Shown here piece by piece: positions 1 to 12,142 of a DNA stretch of 64,000 bases. The translations under genes and the position numbers were made by a program. The notes below the pieces were generated by a model. That model was given only the letters and a program-made list of their open reading frames with translations, was not told the origin of the DNA and made no database searches. The stretch is from Hydractinia symbiolongicarpus (Eukaryota > Cnidaria > Hydrozoa > Anthoathecata > Hydractiniidae), in the NCBI RefSeq assembly GCF_029227915.1, contig NC_079886.1, positions 4,154,001-4,218,000 of the forward strand, read 5' to 3'. Every line of letters starts with the position of its first letter. Position 1 is the first letter of the stretch.

Positions 1-205
1 CGGTTGCGTCAAATTTTCGTACCAACATGTGTTTAGCGATATTTTTCTGATGTTACTACGTTGTATCGCTTCTAACAGTAAAACGATTGACTGTGTGACT
101 TAATTGAACTGATTTTTGAATCTAAACATATAAATGTAATAAATGACACAAATGGAATCCTAGAAATAAAATTCTTTTTAATATGACATGATTGTTGGAA
201 TTCAC
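1..205 (+). repeat. Partial type-H monomer at the window edge
   Basis: This is the tail of a monomer whose start lies outside the window. It shares the variants GATGTTACTACG and GTAAAACGATTGACTGTGTG with the H monomer at 4310-4682, which precedes the next 12-mer. The 12-mer array therefore probably continues to the left of the window. Confidence 0.85.
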
Positions 206-3200
206 CGATTACACTGGACGCTGTGGTAGCGCTTTATTTAAAAGTTTAAATTAAAAAGTCATTTTTTACTGTGGGACTAATCCTAGCCGTTATCGCACGC
301 TGAAGAAATACGGACAGTTTCAAAAACTACATTTCAATGACATTCTAACGGTATGAGTCCGTTTCAGTTACAACGGTTGCGTCAAATAATCGTACCAACA
401 TGTATTTATCGATATTTTTCTGATATTACTAGGTTGTATCGCTTTTAACAGTGAAACGATTGTCAGTGGCACTTAATTGAACTCATTTTGGACTTTAACT
501 TTATAAATGCAATAATTGAGACAATTGAACTCCAAGGTATAACATTATTCTGAATTTGACATGATTGCTGGAACTCAGCGATTACACTGGGCGCTGTGGT
601 AGCGCTTTATTTACATATTTAGATATAAAAGTCATTTTTTACTGTGGGACCAATCCTAGCCGTTATCGCACGCTGAAGAAATTGAGACAGTTTCAAAAAC
701 TACATTTCAGTGACTTTCTAACGGTATCAGTCCGTTTCTGTTACAACGGTTGCGTCACATATTCGTACCAACATGTGTTTAGCGATATTTTTTTGACATT
801 ACTAGGTTGCATCGCTTTTAACATTGAAACGATTGACTATAGGACTTAATTGAACTGATTTTGGACTGTGACCTGACAAATGTGATGAATGAGACAATTG
901 GACTCCATGAAATAACATTCTTCTTTAATTGGCATGATTGCCGGTGCTCAGCAATTACACTGTGCGCTGTGGTAGCGCTTCATTTAAAAGAGTAGACATA
1001 TAAGTCATTTTTTACTGTGGGACCAATCCTAGTTGTTATCGCACGCTGAAGAAATTGAGACAGTTTCAAAAACTAAATTTCAGTGACTTTTTAACGGTAT
1101 CAGTCCGTTTCTGTTACAATGGTTGCGTCACATATTCGTACCAACATGTGTTTAGCGATATTTTTTTGATATTACTAGGTTGTGTCGCTTTTAACAGTGA
1201 AACGATTGACTGTGTGACTTAATTGAACTGATTTTGGAATCTAAACATATAAATGTAATAAATGACACAAATGGAATCCTAGAAATAAAATTCTTTTTAA
1301 TATGACATGATTGTTGGAATTCACCGATTACACTGGACGCTGTGGTAGCGCTTTATTTAAAAATTTAAATTAAAATGTCATTTTTTACTGTGGGACTAAT
1401 CCTAGCCGTTATCGCACGCTGAAGAAATACGGACAGTTTCAAAAACTACATTTCATTGACATTCTAACGGTATGAGTCCGTTTCAGTTACAATGGTTGCG
1501 TCAAATATTCGTACCAACATGTATTTATCGATATTTTTCTGATATTACTAGGTTGTATCGCTTTTAACAGTGAAACGATTGTCAGTGGCACTTAATTGAA
1601 CTGATTTTGGACTTTAACTTTATAAATGCAATAATTGAGACAATTGAACTCCAAGGTATAACATTATTCTGAATTTGACATGATTGGTAGAACTCAGCGA
1701 TTACACTGGGCGCTGTGGTAGCGCTTTATTTACATATTTAGATATATAAGTCATTTTTTACTGTGGGACCAATCCTAGCTGTTAGCGGGCGCTGAAGAAT
1801 TAGAGACAGTTTCAAAAACTACAATTCATTTCCTTTCTGACGGTGTCAGTCCGTTTGAGTTGCAATGGTTGGTTCACATATTTGTACCAACATGTATTTT
1901 GCGATATTTTTCTGATGCAAATAGGTTGCATCGTTTTTGCCAGTGAAACGATTGACTGTGGGACTTAATTGAACTGATTTTGAACTCTGACCTTATAAAT
2001 GGGATAAATGACACAATTGGACTCCAAGAAATAACATTCTTCTTAACTTGACAGGATTGTCAGAACTCAGCGATTACACTGGGCACTGTGGTAGCGCTTC
2101 ATTTAAAAATGTAGATATATAAGTCATTTTTTACTGTGGGACCAATCCTAGCCGTTATCGCACGCTGAAGAAGTCCAGACAGTTTCAAAAAATACATTTC
2201 GTTAACTTTCTAACTGTATCAGTCCGTTTCTGTTACAACGGTTGCGTCACATATTCGTACCAACATGTATTCAGCGATATTTTTCTGATATTACTAGATT
2301 GCATCGCTTTTACCAGTGAAACGATTGAATGTGGGACTTAATTGAACTGATTTTGGATTTTAACTTTATAAATTCAATAATTGATAAAAAATTGAACTCC
2401 AAGAAATAAAATTATTCTGAATTTGACATGATTGCTAGAACTCAGCGATTACACTGGGCGCTGTGGTAGCGCTTCATTTAAAAATGTAGTTAAATAAGTC
2501 ATTTTTTACTGTGGGACCAATCCTAGCCGTTATCGAACGCTGAAGAAATAGAGACAGTTTCAAAAACTACATTTCATTGACTTTCTAACGGTGTTAGCCT
2601 GTTTGAGTTACAACAGTTTGGACACATTTTCGTACCAACATATATTTATCGATATTTTTCTGATATTAGTAGGTTGCATCGCCTTTAACAGTGAAACGAT
2701 TGACTGTGGAACTTAATTGAACTGATTTTGGACTTTAACTTCATAAATGTGATAATTGAGACAATTGGACTCCATGAAAAAACATTCTTCTTAAATTTGC
2801 ATGATAGCCGGTGCTCAGCGATTACACTGGCCGCTGTGGCAGCGCTTCATTTAAAAACGTAAATATATAAGTCATTCTTTACCGTGTGATCAATGCTAGC
2901 CGTTATCGCACGCTGAAGAAACTGAGACAGTTTTAAAAACTACATTTCATTGACTTTGTAACGGTATCAGTCCGTTTCTGTAACAACGGTTGCGTCACAT
3001 TTTCGTACCAACATGTGTTTAGCGATATTTTTCTGATATTACTACGTTGTATCGCTTCTAACAGTAAAACGATTGACTGTGTGACTTAATTGAACTGATT
3101 TTGGAATCTAAACATATAAATTTAATAAATGACACAAATGGAATCCTAGAAATAAAATTCTTTTTAATATGACATGATTGTTGGAATTCACCGATTACAC

Positions 3201-4682
3201 TGGACGCTGTGGTAGCGCTTTATTTAAAAATTTAAATTAAAAAGTCATTTTTTACTGTGGGACTAATCCTAGCCGTTATCGCACGCTGAAGAAATACGGA
3301 CAGTTTCAAAAACTACATTTCATTGACATTCTAACGGTATGAGTCCGTTTCAGTTACAACGGTTGCGTCAAATATTCGTACCAACATGTATTTATCGATA
3401 TTTTTCTGATATTACTAGGTTGTATCGCTTTTAACAGTGAAACGATTGTCAGTGGCACTTAATTGAACTGATTTTGGACTTTAACTTTATAAATTCAATA
3501 ATTGAGACAATTGAACTCCAAGGTATAACATTATTCTGAATTTGACATGATTGCTAGAACTCAGCGATTACACTGGGCGCTGTGGTAGCGCTTTATTTAC
3601 ATATTTAGATATAAAAGTCATTTTTTATTGTGGGATAATCCTAGCCGTTATCGCACGCTGAAGAAATTGAGACAGTTTCAAAAACTACATTTCAGTGACT
3701 TTCTAACGGTATCAGTCCGTTTCTGTTACAACGGTTGCGTCACATATTCGTACCAACATGTGTTTAGTGATATTTTTTTGACATTACTAGGTTGCATCGC
3801 TTTTAACATTGAAACGATTGACTATAGGACTTAATTGAACTGATTTTGGACTGTGACCTGACAAATGTGATGAATGAGACAATTGGACTCCATGAAATAA
3901 CATTCTTCTTAAATTGGCATGATTGCCGGTGCTCAGCGATTACACTGGGCGCTGTGGTAGTGCTTCATTTAAAAGAGTAGACATATAAGTCATTTTTTAC
4001 TGTGGGACCAATCCTAGTTGTTATCGCACGCGGAAGAAGTTGAGACAGTTTCAAAAACTAAATTTCAGTGACTTTCTAACGGTATCAGTCCGTTTCTGTT
4101 ACAATGGTTGCGTCACATATTCGTACCAACATGTGTTTAGCGATATTTTTCTGATATTACTAGGTTGTATCGCTTTTAACAGTGAAACGATTGACTGTGG
4201 GACTTAATTGAACTGATTTTGGCCTTTAACTTTATAAATGTGATAATTGAGACAATTGGACTCCAAGAAATAACAATGTTTTGAATTTGACATGATTGCT
4301 AGATCTCAGCGATTACACTGGGCGCTGTTGTAGCGCTTCATTTAAAAATGCAGATGAATAAGTCATTTTTTACTGTAGGACCAAACCTAGCCGTTATGGC
4401 ACGCTGAAGAAATTGAGACAGTTTTAAAAACTACATTTCATTGACTTTGTAACGGTATCAGTCCGTTTCTGTAACAACGGTTGCGTCACATTTTCGTACC
4501 AACATGTGTTTAGCGATATTTTTCTGATGTTACTACGTTGTATCGCTTCTAACAGTAAAACGATTGACTGTGTGACTTAATTGTACTGATTTTGGAATCT
4601 AAACATATAAATGTAATAAATGACACAAATGGAATCCTAGAAATAAAATTCTTTTTAATATGACATGATTGTTGGAATTCAC
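206..4682 (+). repeat. 12-mer higher-order repeat, copy 1 (4,477 bp)
   Basis: The monomer order is A-B-C-A-D-E-F-G-A-B'-C-H, with anchors at 206, 579, 952, 1325, 1698, 2071, 2446, 2819, 3192, 3565, 3937 and 4310. Markers: A has AAATTTAAATTAAAA and GATTGTCAGTGGC; B has TTTACATATTTAGA and GACTATAGG; C has AAAAGAGTAGACATA; D has TTCATTTCC and GGTTGGTTCAC; E has GAAGTCCAGACAG and GATAAAAAATTG (making it 375 bp); F has GTGTTAGCCTG; G has TTTACCGTGTGATC; H has GTAGGACCAAACC. B' lacks one base in the CCAAT segment. The unit recurs immediately downstream at an offset of exactly 4,477 bp. Confidence 0.93.
591..605 (+). other. Conserved hairpin of the monomer (example copy)
   Basis: GCGCTGTGGTAGCGC can form a 5-bp stem (GCGCT/AGCGC) with a 5-base loop. 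It lies about 12 bases after the anchor in every monomer and is the most GC-rich part of the repeat. The full stem is kept in types B, C, D, F, G, H, J and most M. A and N keep 4 bp, and E, I and K have a mismatch inside the stem (GCACT). In H and G the loop changes (GTTGT, GTGGC) while the stem stays intact. A role in protein binding or DNA structure is possible but unproven. Confidence 0.7.
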
Positions 4683-7600
4683 CGATTACACTGGACGCTG
4701 TGGTAGCGCTTTATTTAAAAGTTTAAATTAAAAAGTCATTTTTTACTGTGGAACTAATCCTAGCCGTTATCGCACGCTGAAGAAATACGGACAGTTTCAA
4801 AAACTACATTTCAATGACATTCTAACGGTATGAGTCCGTTTCAGTTACAACGGTTGCGTCAAATAATCGTACCAACATGTATTTATCGATATTTTTCTGA
4901 TATTACTAGGTTGTATCGCTTTTAACAGTGAAACGATTGTCAGTGGCACTTAATTGAACTCATTTTGGACTTTAACTTTATAAATGCAATAATTGAGACA
5001 ATTGAACTCCAAGGTATAACATTATTCTGAATTTGACATGATTGCTGGAACTCAGCGATTACACTGGGCGCTGTGGTAGCGCTTTATTTACATATTTAGA
5101 TATAAAAGTCATTTTTTACTGTGGGACCAATCCTAGCCATTATCGCACGCTGAAGAAATTGAGACAGTTTCAAAAACTACATTTCAGTGACTTTCTAACG
5201 GTATCAGTCCGTTTCTGTTACAACGGTTGCGTCACATATTCGTACCAACATGTGTTTAGCGATATTTTTTTGACATTACTAGGTTGCATCGCTTTTAACA
5301 TTGAAACGATTGACTATAGGACTTAATTGAACTGATTTTGGACTGTGACCTGACAAATGTGATGAATGAGACAATTGGACTCCATGAAATAACATTCTTC
5401 TTTGATTGGCATGATTGCCGGTGCTCAGCAATTACACTGGGCGCTGTGGTAGCGCTTCATTTAAAAGAGTAGACATATAAGTCATTTTTTACTGTGGGAC
5501 CAATCCTAGTTGTTATCGCACGCTGAAGAAATTGAGACAGTTTCAAAAACTAAATTTCAGTGACTTTTTAACGGTATCAGTCCGTTTCTGTTACAATGGT
5601 TGCGTCACATATTCGTACCAACATGTTTTTAGCGATATTTTTTTGATATTACTAGGTTGTGTCGCTTTTAACAGTGAAACGATTGACTGTGTGACTTAAT
5701 TGAACTGATTTTGGAATCTAAACATATAAATGTAATAAATGACACAAATGGAATCCTAGAAATAAAATTCTTTTTAATATGACATGATTGTTGGAATTCA
5801 CCGATTACACTGGACGCTGTGGTAGCGCTTTATTTAAAAATTTAAATTAAAATGTCATTTTTTACTGTGGGACTAATCCTAGCCGTTATCGCACGCTGAA
5901 GAAATACGGACAGTTTCAAAAACTACATTTCATTGACATTCTAACGGTATGAGTCCGTTTCAGTTACAATGGTTGCGTCAAATATTCGTACCAACATGTA
6001 TTTATCGATATTTTTCTGATATTACTAGGTTGTATCGCTTTAAACAGTGAAACGATTGTCAGTGGCACTTAATTGAACTGATTTTGGACTTTAACTTTAT
6101 AAATGCAATAATTGAGACAATTGAACTCCAAGGTATAACATTATTCTGAATTTGACATGATTGCTAGAACTCAGCGATTACACTGGGCGCTGTGGTAGCG
6201 CTTTATTTACATATTTAGATATATAAGTCATTTTTTACTGTGGGACCAATCCTAGCTGTTAGCGGGCGCTGAAGAAATAGAGACAGTTTCAAAAACTACA
6301 ATTCATTTCCTTTCTGACGGTGTCAGTCCGTTTGAGTTGCAATGGTTGGTTCACATATTTGTACCAACATGTATTTTGCGATATTTTTCTGATGCAAATA
6401 GGTTGCATCGTTTTTGCCAGTGAAACGATTGACTGTGGGACTTAATTGAACTGATTTTGAACTCTGACCTTATAAATGGGATAAATGACACAATTGGACT
6501 CCAAGAAATAACATTCTTCTTAACTTGACAGGATTGTCAGAACTCAGCGATTACACTGGGCACTGTGGTAGCGCTTCATTTAAAAATGTAGATATATAAG
6601 TCATTTTTTACTGTGGGACCAATCCTAGCCGTTATCGCACGCTGAAGAAGTCCAGACAGTTTCAAAAAATACATTTCGTTAACTTTCTAACTGTATCAGT
6701 CCGTTTCTGTTACAACGGTTGCGTCACATATTCGTACCAACATGTATTCAGCGATATTTTTCTGATATTACTAGATTGCATCGCTTTTACCAGTGAAACG
6801 ATTGAATGTGGGACTTAATTGAACTGATTTTGGATTTTAACTTTATAAATTCAATAATTGATAAAAAATTGAACTCCAAGAAATAAAATTATTCTGAATT
6901 TGACATGATTGCTAGAACTCAGCGATTACACTGGGCGCTGTGGTAGCGCTTCATTTAAAAATGTAGTTAAATAAGTCATTTTTTACTGTGGGACCAATCC
7001 TAGCCGTTATCGAACGCTGAAGAAATAGAGACAGTTTCAAAAACTACATTTCATTGACTTTCTAACGGTGTTAGCCTGTTTGAGTTACAACAGTTTGGAC
7101 ACATTTTCGTACCAACATATATTTATCGATATTTTTCTGATATTAGTAGGTTGCATCGCCTTTAACAGTGAAACGATTGACTGTGGAACTTAATTGAACT
7201 GATTTTGGACTTTAACTTCATAAATGTGATAATTGAGACAATTGGACTCCATGAAAAAACATTCTTCTTAAATTTGCATGATAGCCGGTGCTCAGCGATT
7301 ACACTGGGCGCTGTGGCAGCGCTTCATTTAAAAACGTAGATATATAAGTCATTCTTTACCGTGTGATCAATGCTAGCCGTTATCGCACGCTGAAGAAACT
7401 GAGACAGTTTTAAAAACTACATTTCATTGACTTTGTAACGGTATCAGTCCGTTTCTGTAACAACGGTTGCGTCACATTTTCGTACCAACATGTGTTTAGC
7501 GATATTTTTCTGATATTACTACGTTGTATCGCTTCTAACAGTAAAACGATTGACTGTGTGACTTAATTGAACTGATTTTGGAATCTAAACATATAAATTT

Positions 7601-9159
7601 AATAAATGACACAAATGGAATCCTAGAAATAAAATTCTTTTTAATATGACATGATTGTTGGAATTCACCGATTACACTGGACGCTGTGGTAGCGCTTTAT
7701 TTAAAAATTTAAATTAAAAAGTCATTTTTTACTGTGGGACTAATCCTAGCCGTTATCGAACGCTGAAGAAATACGGACAGTTTCAAAAACTACATTTCAT
7801 TGACATTCTAACGGTATGAGTCCGTTTCAGTTACAACGGTTGCGTCAAATATTCGTACCAACATGTATTTATCGATATTTTTCTGATATTACTAGGTTGT
7901 ATCGCTTTTAACAGTGAAACGATTGTCAGTGGCACTTAATTGAACTGATTTTGGACTTTAACTTTATAAATTCAATAATTGAGACAATTGAACTCCAAGG
8001 TATAACATTATTATGAATTTGACATGATTGCTAGAACTCAGCGATTACACTGGGCGCTGTGGTAGCGCTTTATTTACTTATTTAGATATAAAAGTCATTT
8101 TTTATTGTGGGATAATCCTAGCCGTTATCGCACGCTGAAGAAAGTGAGACAGTTTCAAAAACTACATTTCAGTGACTTTCTAACGGTATCAGTCCGTTTC
8201 TGTTACAACGGTTGCGTCACATATTCGTACCAACATGTGTTTAGTGATATTTTTTTGACATTACTAGGTTGCATCGCTTTTATTATTGAAACGATTGACT
8301 ATAGGACTTAATTGAACTGATTTTGGACTGTGACCTGACAAATGTGATGAATGAGACAATTGGACTCCATGAAATAACATTCTTCTTAAATTGGCATGAT
8401 TGCCGGTGCTCAGCGATTACACTGGGCGCTGTGGTAGCGCTTCATTTAAAAGAGTAGACATATAAGTCATTTTTTACTGTGGGACCAATCCTAGTTGTTA
8501 TCGCACGCTGAAGAAATTGAGACAGTTTCAAAAACTAAGTTTCAGTGACTTTCTAACGGTATCAGTCCGTTTCTGTTACAATGGTTGCGTCACATATTCG
8601 TACCAACATGTGTTTAGCGATATTTTTCTGATATTACTAGGTTGTATCGCTTTTAACAGTGAAACGATTGACTGTGGGACTTAATTGAACTGATTTTGGC
8701 CTTTAACTTTATAAATGAGATAATTGAGACAATTGGACTCCAAGAAATAACAATGTTTTGAATTTGACATGATTGCTAGAACTCAGCGATTACACTGGGC
8801 GCTGTTGTAGCGCTTCATTTAAAAATGCAGATGAATAAGTCATTTTTTACTGTAGGACCAAACCTAGCCGTTATCGCACGCTGAAGAAATTGAGACAGTT
8901 TTGAAAACTACATTTCATTGACTTTGTAACAGTATCAGTCCGTTTCTGTAACAACGGTTGCGTCACATTTTCGTACCAACATGTGTTTAGCGATATTTTT
9001 CTGATATTACTACGTTGTATCGCTTCTAACAGTAAAACGATTGACTGTGTGACTTAATTGAACTGATTTTGGAATCTAAACATATAAATGTAGTAAATGA
9101 CACAAATGGAATCCTAGAAATAAAATTCTTTTTAATATGACATGATTGTTGGAATTCAC
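4683..9159 (+). repeat. 12-mer higher-order repeat, copy 2 (4,477 bp)
   Basis: Same order as copy 1, with anchors at 4683, 5056, 5429, 5802, 6175, 6548, 6923, 7296, 7669, 8042, 8414 and 8787. Only scattered single-base differences from copy 1 are visible, for example in the first A (GTGGGACTAATC against GTGGAACTAATC) and in B (GCCGTTATCG against GCCATTATCG). That is far closer than neighbouring monomers within a unit are to each other, which is the signature of an HOR. Confidence 0.93.
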
Positions 9160-9532
9160 CGATTACACTGGACGCTGTGGTAGCGCTTTATTTAAAAATT
9201 TAAATTAAAAAGTCATTTTTTACTGTGGGACTAATCCTAGCCGTTATCGCACGCTGAAGAAATACGGACAGTTTCAAAAACTACATTTCATTGACATTCT
9301 AACGGTATGAGTCCGTTTCAGTTACAACGGTTGCGTCAAATATTCGTACCAACATGTATTTATCGATATTTTTCTGATATTACTAGGTTGTATCGCTTTT
9401 AACAGTGAAACGATTGTCAGTGGCACTTAATTGAACTGATTTTGGACTTTAACTTTATAAATGCAATAATTGAGACAATTGAACTCCAAGGTATAACATT
9501 ATTCTGAATTTGACATGATTGCTAGAACTCAG
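9160..9532 (+). repeat. Type-A monomer joining the 12-mer to the 7-mer block
   Basis: This A monomer sits where a third 12-mer would begin, but the next monomer is B* rather than B, and the order then changes to the 7-mer. The same H-A-B* join appears at 21863 and 26703, so it belongs to a larger composite unit that was later copied. Confidence 0.8.
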
Positions 9533-12142
9533 TGATTACACTGGGCGCTGTGGTAGCGCTTTATTTACATATTTAGATATAAAAGTCATTTTTTACTGTG
9601 GGACTAATCCTAGCCGTTATCGCACGCTGAAGAAATTGAGACAGTTTCAAAAACTACATTTCAGTGACTTTCTAACGGTATCAGTCCGTTTCTGTTATAA
9701 CGGTTGCGTCACATATTCGCACCAACATGTGTTTAGCCATATTTTTTTGACATTACTAGGTTGCATCGCTTTTAACATTGAAACGATTGACTATAGGACT
9801 TAATTGAACTGATTTTGGACTGTGACCTGACAAATGTGATGAATGAGACAATTGGACTCCATGAAATAACATTCTTCTTAAATTGGCATGATTGACGGAA
9901 CTCAGCGATTAAGCTGGGCACTGTGGTAGCGCTTCACTTAAAAATGTAGATATATAAGTCACTTTTTACTGTGGGACCAATCCTAGCCGTTATCGCACGC
10001 TGAAGAAATTGAGAAAGTTTCAAAAACTACATTTCATTTCCTTTCTAACGGTGTCAGTCCGTTTGAGTTGCAATGGTTGGTTCACATATTTGTACCAACA
10101 TGTATTTTGCGATATTTTCTGATACAAGTATGTTGCATCGCTTTTAACAGTGAAACGATTGACTGTGGGACTTAATTGAACTGATTTTGGACTTTAACTT
10201 TATAAGTTTGATAATTGAGACAAATGGACTCCAAGAAATGACATTGTTATGAATTTGACATGATTGCTAGAACTCAGCGATTACACTGGGCGCTGTGGTA
10301 GCGCTTCATTTAAAAATGCAGATAAATAAGTCATTTTTTAATGTAGGACCAATCCTAGCTGTTATCGCACGCTGAAGAAATAGAGACAGTTTCAAAAACT
10401 GCATTTCATTGACTTTCTAACGGTATCATTCCGTTTCAGTTCCAACAGTTGTGTCACATATTCGTACCAACATGTATTTAGCGATATTTTTCTGATATTA
10501 CTAGGTTGCATCGCCTTTAACAGTGAAACGATTGACTGTGGAACTTAATTGAACTGATTTTGGACTTTAACTTCATAAATGTGATAATCGAGACAATTGG
10601 ACTCCATGAAAAAACATTCTTCTTAAATTTGCATGATAGCCGGTGCTCAGCGATTACACTGGGCGCTGTGGCAGCGCTTTATTTAAAAACGTAGATATAT
10701 AAGTCATTCTTTACCGTGTGATCAATGCTAGCCGTTATCGCACGCTGAAGAAACTGAGACAGTTTTAAAAACTACATTTCGTTGACTTTGTAACGGTATC
10801 AGTCCGTTTCTGTAACAACGGTTGCGTCACATTTTCGTACCAACATGTGTTTAGCGATATTGTTCTGATATTACAACGTTGTATCGCTTCTAACAGTAAA
10901 ACGATTGACTGTGTGACTTAATTGAACTGATTTTGGAATCTGAACATATAAATGTAATAAATGACACAATTGGACTCCTAGAAATAAAATTCTTTTTAAT
11001 ATGACATGATTGTTGGAATTCACCGATTACACTGGACGCTGTGGTAGCGCTTTATTTAAAAATTTAAATTAAAAAGTCATTTTTTACTGTGGGACCAATC
11101 GTAGCCGTTATCGCACGCTGAAGAAATACGGACAGTTTCAAAGACTACATTTCATTGACATTCGAACGGTATGAGTCCGTTTCAGTTACAACGGTTGCGT
11201 CAAATATTCGTACCAACATGTATTTATCGATATTTTTCTGATATTATTAGGTTGTATCGCTATTAACAGTGAAACGATTGTCAGTGGCACTTAATTGAAC
11301 TGATTTTGGACTTTAACTTTATAAATGCAATAATTGAGACAATTGAACTCCAAGGTATAACATTATTCTGAATTTGACATGATTGCTAGAACTCAGCGAT
11401 TACACTGGGCGCTGTGGTAGCGCTTTATTTACATATTTAGATATAAAAGTCATTTTTTACTGTGGGACCAATCCTAGCCGTTATCGCACGCTGAAGAAAT
11501 TGAGACAGTTTCAAAAACTACATTTCAGTGACTTTCTAACGGTATCAGTCCGTTTCTGTTACAACGGTTGCGTCACATATTCGTACCAACATGTGTTTAG
11601 CGATATTTTTTTGACATTACTAGGTTGCATCGCTTTTAACATTGAAACGATTGACTATAGGATTTAATTGAACTGATTTTGGACTGTGACCTGACAAATG
11701 TGATGAATGAGACAATTGGACTCCATGAAATAACATTCTTCTTAAATTGGCATGATTGCCGGTGCTCAGCGATTACACTGGGCGCTGTGGTAGCGCTTCA
11801 TTTAAAAGAGTAGACATATAAGTCATTTTTTACTGTGGGACCAATCCTAGTTGTTATCGCACGCTGAAGAAATTGAGACAGTTGCAAAAACTAAATTTCA
11901 GTGACTTTCTAACGGTATCAGTCCGTTTCTGTTACAATGGTTGCGTCACATATTCGTACCAACATGTGTTTAGCGATATTTTTCTGATATTACTAGGTTG
12001 TATCGCTTTTAACAGTGAAACGATTGTCAGTGGCACTTAATTGAACTGATTTTGGACTTTAACTTTATAAATGCAATAATTGAGACAATTGAACTCCAAG
12101 GTATAACATTATTCTGAATTTGACATGATTGCTAGAACTCAG
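9533..12142 (+). repeat. 7-mer higher-order repeat, copy 1 (2,610 bp)
   Basis: The order is B*-I-J-G'-A'-B-C/A, with anchors at 9533, 9906, 10278, 10651, 11024, 11397 and 11770. B* is recognised by CAGTGATTACA, TTCGCACCAAC and TTTAGCCAT; I by GATTAAGCTGGGCAC and GAGAAAGTTTC; J by ATCATTCCG and GTTCCAACAG; G' by GATATTGTTCTG; A' by CAATCGTAGCC and CATTCGAACGG. The last monomer is a chimera: type C to about 11974, type A from about 12025. The offset to the next copy is exactly 2,610 bp. Confidence 0.9.

Noticed and set aside
770-786. CENP-B box-like sequence (ATTCGTACCAACATGT)
   Set aside because: It fits TTCG and the central A of the CENP-B box, but the required CGGG is ATGT: six of nine conserved positions. 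No better match was found on either strand, so it is probably chance.
1605-1630. TATA-like element (CTTTATAAATG) as a promoter in each monomer
   Set aside because: It is present in most monomers, but A+T-rich satellite DNA gives such matches by chance and no downstream transcript structure or conserved start signal is visible.
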